Origin: Pantoea sp. Cy-639
GTDB lineage: Bacteria > Pseudomonadota > Gammaproteobacteria > Pseudomonadales > Pseudomonadaceae
NCBI RefSeq assembly: GCF_011752525.1
Contig: NZ_VWXI01000005.1
Span: 186,001-250,000, forward strand
Direction of reading: 5' to 3'
DNA length: 64,000 nucleotides
The notes below the pieces were generated by a model, which had not been told where the DNA came from, ran no database searches, and worked only from the letters and a program-made list of their open reading frames with translations. The first letter of the stretch is position 1; the number at the start of each line of letters is the position of its first letter. Both the position numbers and the translations under genes were made by a program. Positions 37,540 to 50,500 of the stretch are shown in pieces.

Positions 37540-37563
37540 AAAAAAGGCCACCCGAAGGTGGCC
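37540..37563 (-). terminator. Terminator of lpxC and the dcw cluster
   Basis: GGCCACC (37546-37552) pairs with GGTGGCC (37557-37563) around a CGAA/TTCG tetraloop. On the minus strand it is followed by TTTTTT, a typical intrinsic terminator 25 bases after the lpxC stop. Confidence 0.88.
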
Positions 37564-37588
37564 TCAATGAACTAGAGAGTGTTCGAAC

Positions 37589-38500
37589 TTACACGGCCGC
37601 AACAGGGCGCATGTACGAGATCGGTGCCGTGTTGGCATCTTCGAAGAACACCACTTCCCAGGCGTCGGTTTCAGCGATCAGCTTGCGCAGCAGCTGGTTG
37701 TTCAGCGCGTGGCCGGACTTGTAGCCCTTGAACTCGCCGATCAGGCTGTTGCCCAGCAGGTAGAGGTCGCCGATGGCATCGAGGATCTTGTGCTTGACGA
37801 ATTCGTCTTCGGAACGAAGGCCGTCTTCGTTGAGCACGCCGGTCTCGTCGACGACGATGGCATTCTCGACGCTGCCGCCGAGCGCAAGGTTGTGCTTGCG
37901 CAGGTACTCGATGTCACGCATGAACCCGAAGGTTCGTGCACGGCTGACTTCCTTCACGAACGAAGTGCTGGAAAAGTCGACCGAGGCGCTCTGGGTCTGG
38001 CCCTTGAGGACCGGGTGATCGAAATCGATCTCGAAGCTCACCTTGAATCCGTCGAACGGCAGGAAAGTGGCGCGCTTGTCGCCCTCTTCCACTGTCACTT
38101 CGCGCAGGATACGGATGAACTTCTTCGGTGCGTCCTGTTCTTCCAGGCCGGCCGATTGGATCAGGAATACGAAGGGTCCGGCGCTGCCATCCATGATCGG
38201 CACTTCCGAGGCGGAGAGCTCGACGTAGGCGTTATCGATGCCCAGGCCCGCCATGGCGGAGAGCAGGTGCTCGACCGTATCGACTTTGACGTCACCGTTG
38301 ACCAGGGTCGTCGACATGGTGGTCTCGCCGACGTTGGCCGCGCGCGCCGGGATCTCGACGACAGGCGAGAGATCGGCGCGACGGAAGACGATGCCGGTGT
38401 CGACAGGCGCAGGCTTGAGGGTCAGGTAGACCTTCTCCCCGGAGTGCAGGCCGACACCTGTGGCACGGATGGTATTCTTCAGGGTGCGTTGTCTAATCAT
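37589..38500 (-). CDS. lpxC: UDP-3-O-acyl-N-acetylglucosamine deacetylase LpxC
   Basis: 303 residues, typical length. The zinc site residues are in TVEHLLSAM (His) and [15 protein letters not shown] (His and Asp), and a catalytic His lies in [10 protein letters not shown]. It catalyses the committed step of lipid A synthesis. It is the last gene of the dcw cluster, 112 bases after ftsZ, with its own candidate promoter in that gap and a terminator after it. Confidence 0.98.
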   Translation of the reverse strand: MIRQRTLKNTIRATGVGLHSGEKVYLTLKPAPVDTGIVFRRADLSPVVEIPARAANVGETTMSTTLVNGDVKVDTVEHLLSAMAGLGIDNAYVELSASEVPIMDGSAGPFVFLIQSAGLEEQDAPKKFIRILREVTVEEGDKRATFLPFDGFKVSFEIDFDHPVLKGQTQSASVDFSSTSFVKEVSRARTFGFMRDIEYLRKHNLALGGSVENAIVVDETGVLNEDGLRSEDEFVKHKILDAIGDLYLLGNSLIGEFKGYKSGHALNNQLLRKLIAETDAWEVVFFEDANTAPISYMRPVAAV

Positions 38501-38552
38501 GGCATTGGCCGCTTCAGCGCAAATTGCGAACAGGTATCAACAAAGGCTGGGG

Positions 38553-38581
38553 ATGATAACAGACCCGGCCTTTGCTGAACA
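38553..38581 (-). promoter_or_regulatory. lpxC: Candidate extended -10 promoter of lpxC
   Basis: On the minus strand TGTTATCAT contains a TGn extended -10 with TATCAT at 38553-38558. A weak -35 TGTTCA (38576-38581) lies 17 bases upstream. It would start lpxC transcription about 45 bases before the ATG, independently of ftsZ. Confidence 0.45.
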
Positions 38582-38612
38582 CCAATCACCCTTATACCCC
38601 TGATAAATTCCA

Positions 38613-39809
38613 TTAATCGGCCTGACGACGCAGGAATGCCGGGATATCCAGGTAGTCCAGGTCATCCTGAGGGTTGAGCTTGGCGGCTGCCGCGGCACCG
38701 GCGTGGGCCTGGTTGCGCATCACGGTCGGACGCTCCAGGTCACGGTAGTTGACGGCGGGCTGCTCCTGGCGGACCGGGGCCGGGTTGGACGACTCGTACA
38801 CCTGCTGAGCGGTCTGCAGGGTGTTGTCGACGACCTTGACCGGCTTCTCGATGCGCGCACCCAGACCGGTAGCGACCACGGTGACGTGCAGCTCGTCGCG
38901 CATGTCCGGATCGATCACGGTACCGACCTTGACCATCGCGTGGTCGGAGGCGAAGGCTTCGATGATGCTACCCACGTCGGAGTACTCACCCAGCGACAGG
39001 TCAGGACCTGCGGTGATGTTCACCAGGATGCCGCGGGCGCCCTGCAGGTTGACGTCTTCGAGCAGCGGGTTGCGGATCGCCGCCTCGGTGGCTTCGCGGG
39101 CACGGTTCGGACCGCTGGCGCAGCCGGTACCCATCATCGCCATGCCCATCTCGCCCATCACGGTACGCACGTCGGCGAAGTCGACGTTGATCATGCCCGG
39201 ACGCTTGATGATGTCGGAGATGCCGCGCACGGCGCCGGCCAGAACGTCGTCGGCCTTGGCGAAGGCGGACAGCAGGCTGGCATCCTTGCCCAGGATGGTC
39301 AGCAGCTTCTCGTTGGGGATGGTGATCAGCGAGTCGACGCTCTCGGCCAGCATGCGGATGCCTTCATCGGCGATCTGCATGCGCTTGCGACCTTCGAACG
39401 GGAACGGACGGGTCACCACCGCAACGGTGAGGATGCCCATTTCCTTCGCCACTTCAGCGATGATCGGCGCCGCACCGGTACCGGTACCGCCGCCCATGCC
39501 GGTGGTGATGAACACCATGTTGGTGCCCTGCAGCACCTCGGCGATGCGCTCGCGGTCTTCCAGCGCGGCCTGGCGGCCGACTTCCGGATTGGCGCCGGCA
39601 CCCAGGCCCTTGGTCACGCCGGTACCCAGTTGCAGGATGGTGCGCGCGCCGATGTTCTTCAGCGCCTGGGCATCGGTGTTGGCGCAGATGAACTCGACGC
39701 CTTCGATGTTGCTCTTGACCATGTGGTTGACGGCGTTGCCACCACCACCACCGACACCGATCACCTTGATGACCGGACTTTGCGGGACGTTGTCTACGAG
39801 TTCGAACAT
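38613..39809 (-). CDS. ftsZ: Cell division GTPase FtsZ
   Basis: 398 residues. The GTP-binding tubulin signature GGGTGTGAAP is near residues 105-114 and the synergy loop NVDFADVRTVM near 205-215. The variable linker is followed by the conserved C-terminal peptide DYLDIPAFLRRQAD, which binds FtsA and ZipA. It polymerises into the Z-ring at midcell. Preceded by ftsA with a 55-base gap. Confidence 0.99.
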   Translation of the reverse strand: MFELVDNVPQSPVIKVIGVGGGGGNAVNHMVKSNIEGVEFICANTDAQALKNIGARTILQLGTGVTKGLGAGANPEVGRQAALEDRERIAEVLQGTNMVFITTGMGGGTGTGAAPIIAEVAKEMGILTVAVVTRPFPFEGRKRMQIADEGIRMLAESVDSLITIPNEKLLTILGKDASLLSAFAKADDVLAGAVRGISDIIKRPGMINVDFADVRTVMGEMGMAMMGTGCASGPNRAREATEAAIRNPLLEDVNLQGARGILVNITAGPDLSLGEYSDVGSIIEAFASDHAMVKVGTVIDPDMRDELHVTVVATGLGARIEKPVKVVDNTLQTAQQVYESSNPAPVRQEQPAVNYRDLERPTVMRNQAHAGAAAAAKLNPQDDLDYLDIPAFLRRQAD

Positions 39810-39864
39810 TTTCCCTCTCCTTACAGTTCTCTAGTTGTCGCGCCTACCACTACTGCTTTGAAAC

Positions 39865-41133
39865 TCAGAAGTTGCTCTGGACCCAGCGCTTGAGCCGGTC
39901 AAGCACTGGACCCTTGGGTTCATCGCCATAGCTGTTGTTGCTGTTGCTGCTGTTGCTGATACCGGTCATGGACAGGTCCTCGGACTGCTTCTGCAGACCG
40001 TAGGTGAGCAAGCCCACGCCAGTCGAATAGATCGGGTTGCGCACCACGTCGCTGAGCCCCCGAACGCTGTGCGGCACGCCCAGGCGTACCGGCATGTGGA
40101 AGATTTCCTCGGCCAGTTCCACGGCGCCTTCCATCTTCGAGGTCCCCCCCGTGAGGACGATGCCAGCCGGCACCAGGTCCTCGTAGCCGCTGCGACGCAG
40201 CTCGGCCTGGATCAAGGTGAACAGTTCGTCGTAGCGTGGCTCGACCACCTCGGCCAGGGCCTGGCGCGACAGTTCGCGCGGCGGACGGTCGCCGACGCTC
40301 GGCACCTTGATGGTCTCGCCGGCACCGGCCAGCTTGGCCAGGGCGCAGGCGTAGCGGATCTTGATCTCTTCGGCGTACTGCGTCGGCGTGCGCAGGGCCA
40401 TGGCGATATCGTTGGTGACCTGGTCGCCGGCGATCGGGATCACCGCGGTGTGGCGGATCGCGCCCTCGGTGAAGATGGCGATGTCGGTGGTGCCGCCGCC
40501 GATATCCACCAGGCACACGCCCAGCTCTTTCTCGTCGTCGGTCAGCACCGAGTAGGCCGAGGCCAGTTGCTCGAGGATGATGTCGTCGATTTCCAGGCCG
40601 CAGCGGCGCACGCACTTCTCGATGTTCTGCGCCGCATTGACCGCGCAGGTGACCACGTGGACCTTGGCCTCAAGACGCACGCCCGACATGCCCAGGGGCT
40701 CGCGCACGCCCTCCTGGTTGTCGATCACATAGTCCTGCGGCAGGGTGTGCAGCACCCGCTGGTCGGCCGGGATGGCCACGGCCTGGGCGGCGTCCAGCAC
40801 GCGCTCGAGGTCGGCCAGGCTCACCTCGCGATCGCGGATGGCGACGATGCCGTGGGAGTTCAGGCTGCGGATATGATTGCCGGCGACACCGACGAACGCC
40901 GAGTGGATACGGCAGCCCGCCATCAGCTGGGCCTCTTCCACGGCGCGCTGGATCGACTGCACGGTCGACTCGATGTTCACCACCACGCCCTTCTTCAGGC
41001 CGCGCGATGGGTGGGTGCCGATGCCCACGATCTCCAGGGTACCGTCCTCGCCGACTTCACCCACCAGCGCCACCACCTTGGAGGTGCCGATGTCCAGCCC
41101 GACGATCATTTTGCCGCTATGCGCGTTTGCCAT
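39865..41133 (-). CDS. ftsA: Cell division actin-like protein FtsA
   Basis: 422 residues. Actin-fold motifs are IVGLDIGTSKVVALVG (phosphate 1), CLVDIGGGTTDIAIF (phosphate 2) and GIVLTGGTSKMEG (adenosine). The C-terminal amphipathic membrane helix is LDRLKRWVQSNF. Just before it is a low-complexity Asn/Ser stretch (NSSNSNNS), encoded by GTT/GCT-type repeats on the opposite strand. FtsA anchors FtsZ to the membrane. Fourteen bases separate it from ftsQ. Confidence 0.99.
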   Translation of the reverse strand: MANAHSGKMIVGLDIGTSKVVALVGEVGEDGTLEIVGIGTHPSRGLKKGVVVNIESTVQSIQRAVEEAQLMAGCRIHSAFVGVAGNHIRSLNSHGIVAIRDREVSLADLERVLDAAQAVAIPADQRVLHTLPQDYVIDNQEGVREPLGMSGVRLEAKVHVVTCAVNAAQNIEKCVRRCGLEIDDIILEQLASAYSVLTDDEKELGVCLVDIGGGTTDIAIFTEGAIRHTAVIPIAGDQVTNDIAMALRTPTQYAEEIKIRYACALAKLAGAGETIKVPSVGDRPPRELSRQALAEVVEPRYDELFTLIQAELRRSGYEDLVPAGIVLTGGTSKMEGAVELAEEIFHMPVRLGVPHSVRGLSDVVRNPIYSTGVGLLTYGLQKQSEDLSMTGISNSSNSNNSYGDEPKGPVLDRLKRWVQSNF

Positions 41134-41147
41134 GGTCCTGCCTCTCT

Positions 41148-42017
41148 CTAATTCTTCGCAACGGCGGGTTGGGCCGTCGTCGGTGCATTCGGTTCCCGCC
41201 AGCCAACCGCTAATCCGTTGGCGTAACGCAGATCGATGCGGGCGATATTGGTGATCTGGTCTTTAAGCGTCTTGTCGTAAATGGCAATGAAACGGCGCAT
41301 CTTCTCCACCAGATGGTCGCGCCCCAGCAGCAGCTCGATGCCTGGCCCGGCGCTGCCCGCGCCAGTGGTCAGGAACCAGCTGCCTCGCTCGCGCAGCTCC
41401 AGGCGAGCGATGGAAAAGCCCATGGGGCGCAGCATCTGGCTCAATACCTGATACTGCTGCATGACTTGTTGCTGCGCCCGCTGCGGCCCGAACAGCTGCG
41501 GCAGGTGCTCGTAGTTGGCCAGTTCGCGCGGGGTGAAGGCCTGACCCTGGTTGTTGAGCAAGGCCTCGTCGCCCCAGCGTGCTACCGGCAGCTGTTCTTC
41601 CAGGCGGATCACCACTTCGTCCGGCCACACCCGACGCACTTCGGCGTGGGCGATCCATGGCATCTGCTCGAGTTCCACCCGCATCGCCGCCAGGTCGACA
41701 GTGAAGAAGCTCGCTGCCACATAGGGCGCGATCCGCTGCTGCACCGCCTGCTGGCTGATGTAGCTGAGGTCGCCCTGCACGGCGATCTTGGTGATCGGCC
41801 GGTCGGCGTACGGCATCAGGCGGATGGCGCCCTCGTAGGCGCCAAAGCCCGCGGCCACCAGCAGCACCGGCCACAGCAGGCGCTTGAGGCCACCGAAGCT
41901 TGGACGGGGCAGGCGCGCCGATACGGGCTCGTCGGCCACCAGTCGGCTGGCACCGCGCGGCACCGGCTTGCTACGGCCGGTAACGGGTTGCTGCTGACGT
42001 ATCATCGCGCCTTGCAT
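41148..42017 (-). CDS. ftsQ: Cell division protein FtsQ
   Basis: 289 residues from the ATG at 42017; a second ATG (MIRQQQ, 42005) has a closer AAGG and could be the true start. A basic cytoplasmic tail, one transmembrane helix (about 46-66), a POTRA domain ([21 protein letters not shown]) and an FtsQ/DivIB beta domain are visible. It links FtsB and FtsL to the divisome. Six bases separate it from ddlB upstream. Confidence 0.97.
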   Translation of the reverse strand: MQGAMIRQQQPVTGRSKPVPRGASRLVADEPVSARLPRPSFGGLKRLLWPVLLVAAGFGAYEGAIRLMPYADRPITKIAVQGDLSYISQQAVQQRIAPYVAASFFTVDLAAMRVELEQMPWIAHAEVRRVWPDEVVIRLEEQLPVARWGDEALLNNQGQAFTPRELANYEHLPQLFGPQRAQQQVMQQYQVLSQMLRPMGFSIARLELRERGSWFLTTGAGSAGPGIELLLGRDHLVEKMRRFIAIYDKTLKDQITNIARIDLRYANGLAVGWREPNAPTTAQPAVAKN

Positions 42018-42023
42018 GGCTGC

Positions 42024-44417
<2,394 letters not shown>

Positions 44418-44425
<8 letters not shown>

Positions 44426-45497
44426 GGGCCACCTCCAGGCAGATATCGACCACGGTGCTGGTTGCAGCAGGCTTGGCCAGGCGGCGGGCAGTGCCGGCCA
44501 TGGCGTTGAGTTTCTCGGGTTGCATCAGCACCTCGTTCAGGCGTTCAGCGAGTTGCGCTGCGCCAGTTGTCGCTTGTGGCATCAGGAAGGCGGCGCCTTC
44601 CCGAGCCAGGTATTGGGCGTTGTAGGTCTGGTGGTCGTCGATGGCGTGGGGCAAGGGCACCAGCATCGAGGGCAGGCCTGCCGCCGCGAGTTCGCTGACG
44701 GTCAGGGCACCGGCCCGGCAAACCACCATATCGGCCCAGCCATAGGCATGGGCCATGTCCTTGATGAACGGCTCGACCTGGGCCTCGACACCCGCTTCGC
44801 GATAGCGCTCGGCGGTGGCCGGTCCATGCTGCTTGCCGGCCTGGTGGAACACCTCGGGACGCAGGCTCTGCGGTACTTCGGACAGGGCCTTAGGCAACAA
44901 TTTGTTCAATGGTTCCGCGCCCAGGCTGCCGCCCATCACCAACAGGCGTGCCCGACGCTCGGCCAAGGGCGCGCGCTGGGCGTCCATGAACAGCTCGGGA
45001 CGCACCGGGTTACCGGTGGTACGCAGCTTGTCGCTGGCGGCGAAGGTATCCGGGAAGGCCTCGCAGACTCGCGCGGCCAGCGGCAGCAGCAGGCGGTTGG
45101 TGGTTCCGGCGCGGGCGTTCTGCTCGTGGATCACCAGCGGCACGCCGCACAACCGCGCGGCAACACCACCGGGGCCAGTCACGTAGCCGCCAAAGCCGAC
45201 CACGCAGGCCGGCTTGAGCTCACGGATGATCCGACGCGCCTGCAGCACCGCCTTGAGCAGGGTGAATGGCGCCTTGAGCAGCGACAGCTTGCCCTTGCCG
45301 CGCAAGCCGCTGACCTGGATCAGGTGCAGCGGCAGGCCGGCCTGGGGCACCAGGTCGTTCTCGATGCCGCGCGGCGTGCCCAGCCAGTGCACGTGGTAGC
45401 CACGGGCCTGGAACTCGCGGGCGCAGGCCAGGGCCGGGAACACGTGGCCCCCAGTGCCGCCGGCCATGATCAGTACGTTCTTGCCGTCAGCGGCCAT
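44418..45497 (-). CDS. murG: UDP-GlcNAc:lipid I GlcNAc transferase MurG
   Basis: 359 residues from the ATG at 45497 (GAGGAG 7 bases upstream), rather than the in-frame ATG at 45521 inside ftsW. The glycine-rich loop [25 protein letters not shown] and [19 protein letters not shown] are diagnostic of this GT28 enzyme. It makes lipid II at the inner face of the membrane. Overlaps ftsW by 11 bases. Confidence 0.98.
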
Positions 45498-46701
45498 GAC
45501 TGGTCTCCTCGGCAAAGTCACTTTCCTTGAATTCGTGTTCCTCGCTGCCCAGGTGCGTGCGGCTCTCCCATTCGATCCGCAACAACAACCCCACGCAGGC
45601 GCAGCAGATCACCAGGGAACTGCCCCCGTAACTGAGGAACGGCAGGGTCAGGCCCTTGGTCGGCAGCAGGCCGACGTTCACGCCGATGTTGATCAGGAAC
45701 TGGCCGATCCACAGGAACGACAGCCCGAACGCCATGTAGGCGGCGAAGAACTGCTTGGCCTTCTCGGCCCACAGGCCGATGTACAAGGCGCGCACGGTGA
45801 TGAACACGAACAGCGCGATGGTCAGCAGCGAGCCGACCACGCCAAGTTCCTCGGCCAGTACCGAGAACACGAAGTCGGTGTGCGCCTCGGGCAGGTAGAA
45901 CTGTTTCTGCACACTGTTGCCCAGGCCCACGCCCAGCCACTCGCCACGTCCGAACGCGATCAGTGCCTGGGTCAGCTGGTAGCCGGAACCGAACTGGTCG
46001 GACCAGGGATCGGTGAAGGTGATCAGACGCGCCATCCGGTAGGGCTGTGCCTGTACCAGCACCACCACCGATATCACCGCCAGCACCACCATCAACGAGA
46101 AACGGAACAAGCCCACACCGCCGAGGAACAGCATCGCCGCAGCGGCACCCATCATCACCACGGTGGCGCCGAAGTCCGGCTCCATCAGCAGCAGGCCAGC
46201 CATCGGCAGCAGCACGATGAAGGGCTTGAAGAAGCCCATCCAGCTCTCGCGCACCTCGGTCTGCCGGCGTACCAGGTAGCCGGCCAGGTAGATGACCACG
46301 AAGACCTTGGCGATCTCCGACGGCTGGACGTTGAAGAAGCTGAAGCCGATCCAGCGCATCGAACCGTTCACTTCACGGCCGATCCCTGGCACCAGCACCA
46401 TGACCAGCAGGCCGAAGGCACCCACCAGCATCATGAAGCCCATGCGCTGCCAGGTGGCGATCGGCACCAGCATGGTCAGCGCCCCGGCGCCGAGGCCGAG
46501 GGTGACGTACACCAGGTGGCGGAACATGTGGTAGAGCGGATTGCCCGACTGCACCGCGGCCACTTCCGAGGAGGCCGAGGTGATCATCACCAGGCCCAGG
46601 CCGAGCAAGGCCAGGCACCCGGCCAGCAGCGGGAAGTCGAGGTCGATGCCACGGCCACTGATCAGTGGCGACGGGTAGGGTTTGAGGATGCCGAAGATCA
46701 T
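45487..46701 (-). CDS. ftsW: Lipid II polymerase FtsW (SEDS family)
   Basis: 404 residues starting MIFGILKPYPSP; the frame continues upstream but that part lies within murD. Ten transmembrane helices. SEDS residues are visible: the region around FTDPWSDQFGSGYQLTQALIAFGRG with the catalytic Asp-type loop, and LPTKGLTLPFLSYGGSS near the end. It polymerises septal glycan with FtsI. The ATG overlaps the murD stop (ATGA). Confidence 0.98.
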   Translation of the reverse strand: MIFGILKPYPSPLISGRGIDLDFPLLAGCLALLGLGLVMITSASSEVAAVQSGNPLYHMFRHLVYVTLGLGAGALTMLVPIATWQRMGFMMLVGAFGLLVMVLVPGIGREVNGSMRWIGFSFFNVQPSEIAKVFVVIYLAGYLVRRQTEVRESWMGFFKPFIVLLPMAGLLLMEPDFGATVVMMGAAAAMLFLGGVGLFRFSLMVVLAVISVVVLVQAQPYRMARLITFTDPWSDQFGSGYQLTQALIAFGRGEWLGVGLGNSVQKQFYLPEAHTDFVFSVLAEELGVVGSLLTIALFVFITVRALYIGLWAEKAKQFFAAYMAFGLSFLWIGQFLINIGVNVGLLPTKGLTLPFLSYGGSSLVICCACVGLLLRIEWESRTHLGSEEHEFKESDFAEETSHGR

Positions 46702-48044
46702 GCCAGCCCCTCCGCTGCCTGGGCGAACAGGCGCCCGCGTTCTTCGAAGTTCCTGAACATATCGAGGCTGGCGCAGGCCGGCGACAGCAGCACTGCGTCG
46801 CCCGGCAAAGCCAGTTCGGCGCAGCGTTGCACGGCCTCGTCCAGGCTCTGCACGCGCACCAGTTGCACGCCGTCCTTGAAGGTCTCGGCCAGACGCTCGG
46901 CATCGCGACCGAGCAGCACCACCGCGCGGCAATGCTGCAGCACTGGCTCGCGCAGGGCGGCGAAGTCCGCGCCCTTGCCATCGCCGCCGGCAATCAGCAC
47001 CAGCTTGCCTTCGATATCGGCACCCAGGCCCTCGATGGCGGCAAGGGCGGCACCGACGTTGGTGGCCTTGGAGTCGTCGTACCAGTTCACGCCATTGCGC
47101 TCGCGAATCCACTGGCAGCGATGGGCCAGGCCCTTGAACTCGCGCAGGGCCTCGAGCATCGGCGCGAACGGCAGGCCAGCGGCATGTCCCAGGGCCAGGG
47201 CTGCCAGGGCGTTGCTCTGGTTGTGCGCGCCACGGATCTTCAGTTCGCGCACCGGCATCAGGGTCTGGAATTCAAAGGCCAGGTGCTTCTCGCCGTCGAC
47301 CTCACGCAGGCCGAAGGCCTTGAAGTCCGGCGCATTGAGACCAAAGGTCCAGCACGGGCGGCCTTCGACCGGTAGCGGGCGGCTGAGGGCGTCCTGGCGG
47401 TTCACCACCACCTGGCGGGCACCGCGGAAGATCCGGTGCTTGGCCAGGTGATAGGCCGGCAGGCCACTGTAGCGGTCCATGTGGTCTTCGCTGACATTGA
47501 GCACGGTGGCCACTTCGGCGTTGAGCTGGTCGGTGGTCTCCAGCTGGAAGCTCGACAGCTCCAGCACATAGAGCTCGACGCTGTCGTCGAGCAAATCCAG
47601 TGCCGGGGTGCCGAGGTTGCCGCCGACTGCCACACGTTTGCCTGCCTTGGCGGCCATCTCGCCGACCAGGGTGGTCACCGTGCTCTTGGCGTTGGAACCA
47701 CTGATCGCGACGATCGGCGCCTTGGCCTGGCGGGCGAACAGCTCGATATCACCGGAAAGCTTCACGCCACGCGCCGCCGCCTGCTGCAATGCCGGGGTGG
47801 CCAGGGCAAGGCCGGGGCTGACATAGAGCTCGCTGGCGCGGCAGAGGAAATCGACATCCAGCTCGCCACAGCGCACTTCCACCTGCGGATAGTCACGGCG
47901 CAGGGTTTCCAGTTCCGGCGGTTGCTCGCGGGTGTCGGCGACCGCAAAGGCAACGCCCCGGCTCGCCAGGAAGCGAACCAGGGACATGCCGCTCTTGCCG
48001 AGGCCGACAACGATGCGGAATTGGTCGGAAGCGATCAGTGACAC
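46698..48044 (-). CDS. murD: UDP-MurNAc-L-alanine--D-glutamate ligase MurD
   Basis: 448 residues with a GTG start. N-terminal FRIVVGLGKSGMSLVRFLASRG, P-loop VAISGSNAKSTVTTLVG and substrate region WYDDSKATNVGAALAAIEGL. It adds D-Glu to the muropeptide. Six bases after mraY and overlapping ftsW by four. Confidence 0.98.
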   Translation of the reverse strand: MSLIASDQFRIVVGLGKSGMSLVRFLASRGVAFAVADTREQPPELETLRRDYPQVEVRCGELDVDFLCRASELYVSPGLALATPALQQAAARGVKLSGDIELFARQAKAPIVAISGSNAKSTVTTLVGEMAAKAGKRVAVGGNLGTPALDLLDDSVELYVLELSSFQLETTDQLNAEVATVLNVSEDHMDRYSGLPAYHLAKHRIFRGARQVVVNRQDALSRPLPVEGRPCWTFGLNAPDFKAFGLREVDGEKHLAFEFQTLMPVRELKIRGAHNQSNALAALALGHAAGLPFAPMLEALREFKGLAHRCQWIRERNGVNWYDDSKATNVGAALAAIEGLGADIEGKLVLIAGGDGKGADFAALREPVLQHCRAVVLLGRDAERLAETFKDGVQLVRVQSLDEAVQRCAELALPGDAVLLSPACASLDMFRNFEERGRLFAQAAEGLA

Positions 48045-48050
48045 GCTCGT

Positions 48051-49133
48051 TTACCTCAGTTTCAGGGTGGCAAGGCCGATCAGCACCAGGATCACGGTGA
48101 TGATCCAGAAGCGGACGATCACGCGCGGCTCGGGCCAGCCCTTGAGTTCAAAGTGGTGGTGAATCGGTGCCATGCGGAACACGCGCTTGCCGGTCAGCTT
48201 GAAGGAAGCCACCTGGATCACCACCGACAGGGTTTCCATGACGAACACGCCGCCCATGATGAACAGCACGATCTCCTGGCGCACGATCACGGCGATGGTG
48301 CCCAGGGCCGCGCCCAGCGCCAGGGCGCCGACGTCGCCCATGAACACCTGGGCCGGATACGTGTTGAACCACAGAAAGCCCAGACCGGCACCGATCAACG
48401 CGCCGCAGAACACGATCAGTTCACCGGCGCCTGGCACATAGGGAATCAGCAGGTATTCGGCGAACTTCACGTTACCCGACAGGTAGCAGAAGATGCCCAG
48501 GGCACCACCGACCATCACGGTCGGCATGATCGCCAGGCCATCGAGGCCGTCGGTCAGGTTGACCGCGTTGCTCGAGCCGACGATGACGAAATAGGTAAGC
48601 ACGATGAACCCGGCGCCCAGCGGGATAGCCAGGTCCTTGAGCATTGGGATGATCAGCGTGGTCTCGACACTGGTCGGCGCGGTCTTGTACAGGAAGATCG
48701 CCGCCGCCAGGCCGAACACCGACTGCCAGAAATACTTCCAGCGGCTCGGCAGGCCGCGGGAGTTCTTCTCGATCACCTTGCGGTAGTCGTCGACCCAGCC
48801 AATGGCGCCGAACGCCAGGGTGACGATCAGTACCACCCACACGTAGCGGTTGCTCAGGTCGGCCCACAGCAGGGTGCTGATGCCGATGGCGGAGAGGATC
48901 AGCGCGCCACCCATGGTCGGGGTGCCGGACTTGGACAAGTGCGATTGCGGGCCGTCGTTACGCACGGCCTGGCCGATCTGGCGGATCTGCAGGGTACGGA
49001 TCATCCATGGGCCCAGCCACAGGGCCAGGGACAACGCGGTCAGCACACCCAGGATCCCGCGCAGGGACAGGTACTGGAAGACCGCGAAGCCCTTGTAGAA
49101 CTGTTGCAGATACTCGGCCAACAGCAGCAGCAT
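48051..49133 (-). CDS. mraY: Phospho-MurNAc-pentapeptide transferase MraY
   Basis: 360 residues from [12 protein letters not shown]. Ten transmembrane helices with the cytoplasmic loops carrying the catalytic residues: the DD pair in [21 protein letters not shown], and [11 protein letters not shown] near the end. It transfers the muropeptide to undecaprenyl phosphate, making lipid I. Its ATG overlaps the murF stop by one base. Confidence 0.98.
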   Translation of the reverse strand: MLLLLAEYLQQFYKGFAVFQYLSLRGILGVLTALSLALWLGPWMIRTLQIRQIGQAVRNDGPQSHLSKSGTPTMGGALILSAIGISTLLWADLSNRYVWVVLIVTLAFGAIGWVDDYRKVIEKNSRGLPSRWKYFWQSVFGLAAAIFLYKTAPTSVETTLIIPMLKDLAIPLGAGFIVLTYFVIVGSSNAVNLTDGLDGLAIMPTVMVGGALGIFCYLSGNVKFAEYLLIPYVPGAGELIVFCGALIGAGLGFLWFNTYPAQVFMGDVGALALGAALGTIAVIVRQEIVLFIMGGVFVMETLSVVIQVASFKLTGKRVFRMAPIHHHFELKGWPEPRVIVRFWIITVILVLIGLATLKLR

Positions 49134-50500
49134 TAATGTTTCTCCCCGCTGGCACCGCACAATGCCGCCACGACGTTTTCCATCGCAGCGCTGCGCGAGC
49201 CCTTGATCAAAATGGTGGTATTGCTGGCAGATTCGCCGCGCACGGCGTCGATCAGCTCAGCTTGAGTAGCGAAATGACGGCCATTGGCGCCGAACGCCTG
49301 GACCGCATGGGCCATGTTGGTGCCCACCGCGTACAGCGCGTCGACCTTGCCGCGGGCGTAGTCGCCCACTTGCCGGTGACCTTCCTCGGCCCATTGCCCC
49401 AGTTCGCCGATATCCCCGAGCACCAGGACGGTGCGGCCGGAAAAGCCGGCGAGTATATCAATGGCCGCGCACATCGAGGTGGGATTTGCGTTGTAGCTGT
49501 CGTCGATCACCCGTACGCCGTTCGGCGCAATCTGCGCCACGGTACGGCCCTTGACCGGTTGTACCGCCTCGAGGCCAGCGGCGATACCGCTCATGCTCAG
49601 ACCAACGGCATGGGCGGCGGCCGCGGCGGCCAGGGCGTTGCTGACGTTGTGCGTGCCCAGCAGGTTCAACTGCACCAGGACGCTGCCATCCGGGCCATGC
49701 AGGGTGAACGATGGGCAACCACGGGCATCGCGGCCGATAGCGCTGGCATGGAAGTCGGCTTGCGGGTTGTCCAGCGCGAAGCTGACGACGCGGTGGTTAC
49801 CCGCGCGCTTGCGCCAGATGTCGAACGCCTTGTCGGCCAGGTTGAGGATGGCCGTACCGCCCTCGCCCAGGCCCTCGAGGATCTCGCCCTTGGCCTCGAC
49901 GATCTTTTCCGGGCCGCCGAACTCGCCGACATGGGCGGTACCTGCGTTATTGATGATGACCACCTGCGGCTGGGTCAAGCCGACGGTGTAGCGGATCTCG
50001 CCAATGCGCGAAGCGCCCAGTTCGATCACCGCGGCGCTGTGCTCCGGGGCGATTTCCAGCAGGGTCAATGGCGCGCCGAGGTCGTTGTTCAGGTTGCCAC
50101 GGGTGGCATGCACCGGGCCGCGGGTCCGCAGGATCGCGGCCAGCATTTCCTTGACCGTGGTCTTGCCACTGGAACCGGTGATGGCCACGACCGGCTTGTC
50201 GAAGCCGGCACGGTTCAGCGCGCCCAACTGGCCCAGGGCCACCCGGCAGTCGGCGACCAGCAGTTGTGGCAGGTCGACGTCGGCGACTTCACGCTCGACC
50301 AGCGCGGCGACGGCGCCCTTGGCCTTTACGTCCGCCAGGTAGTCGTGGCCGTCGAAGCGTGGCCCGGTCAGGGCGACGAACAACTGGCCGGCGACCACGC
50401 TGCGGCTGTCGATGCTGACGCCGGTGAAGCTGGCGTCGGCGCCTGCCAGGCGCGCCTTCAGGGCATCGGTGAGCTGGCTGAGCAGCATCGGCTCAAGCAT
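49133..50500 (-). CDS. murF: UDP-MurNAc-tripeptide--D-Ala-D-Ala ligase MurF
   Basis: 455 residues from [15 protein letters not shown]-loop [19 protein letters not shown], then IIELGAS-type [10 protein letters not shown], and [11 protein letters not shown] near residue 330. It joins D-Ala-D-Ala to the tripeptide. The start overlaps the murE stop by 8 bases. Confidence 0.98.
   Translation of the reverse strand: MLEPMLLSQLTDALKARLAGADASFTGVSIDSRSVVAGQLFVALTGPRFDGHDYLADVKAKGAVAALVEREVADVDLPQLLVADCRVALGQLGALNRAGFDKPVVAITGSSGKTTVKEMLAAILRTRGPVHATRGNLNNDLGAPLTLLEIAPEHSAAVIELGASRIGEIRYTVGLTQPQVVIINNAGTAHVGEFGGPEKIVEAKGEILEGLGEGGTAILNLADKAFDIWRKRAGNHRVVSFALDNPQADFHASAIGRDARGCPSFTLHGPDGSVLVQLNLLGTHNVSNALAAAAAAHAVGLSMSGIAAGLEAVQPVKGRTVAQIAPNGVRVIDDSYNANPTSMCAAIDILAGFSGRTVLVLGDIGELGQWAEEGHRQVGDYARGKVDALYAVGTNMAHAVQAFGANGRHFATQAELIDAVRGESASNTTILIKGSRSAAMENVVAALCGASGEKH

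Noticed and set aside
45487..47112. A 541-codon version of FtsW
   Set aside because: The N-terminal 137 codons lie inside murD and are Arg-rich shadow sequence; the true start is the ATG at 46701.
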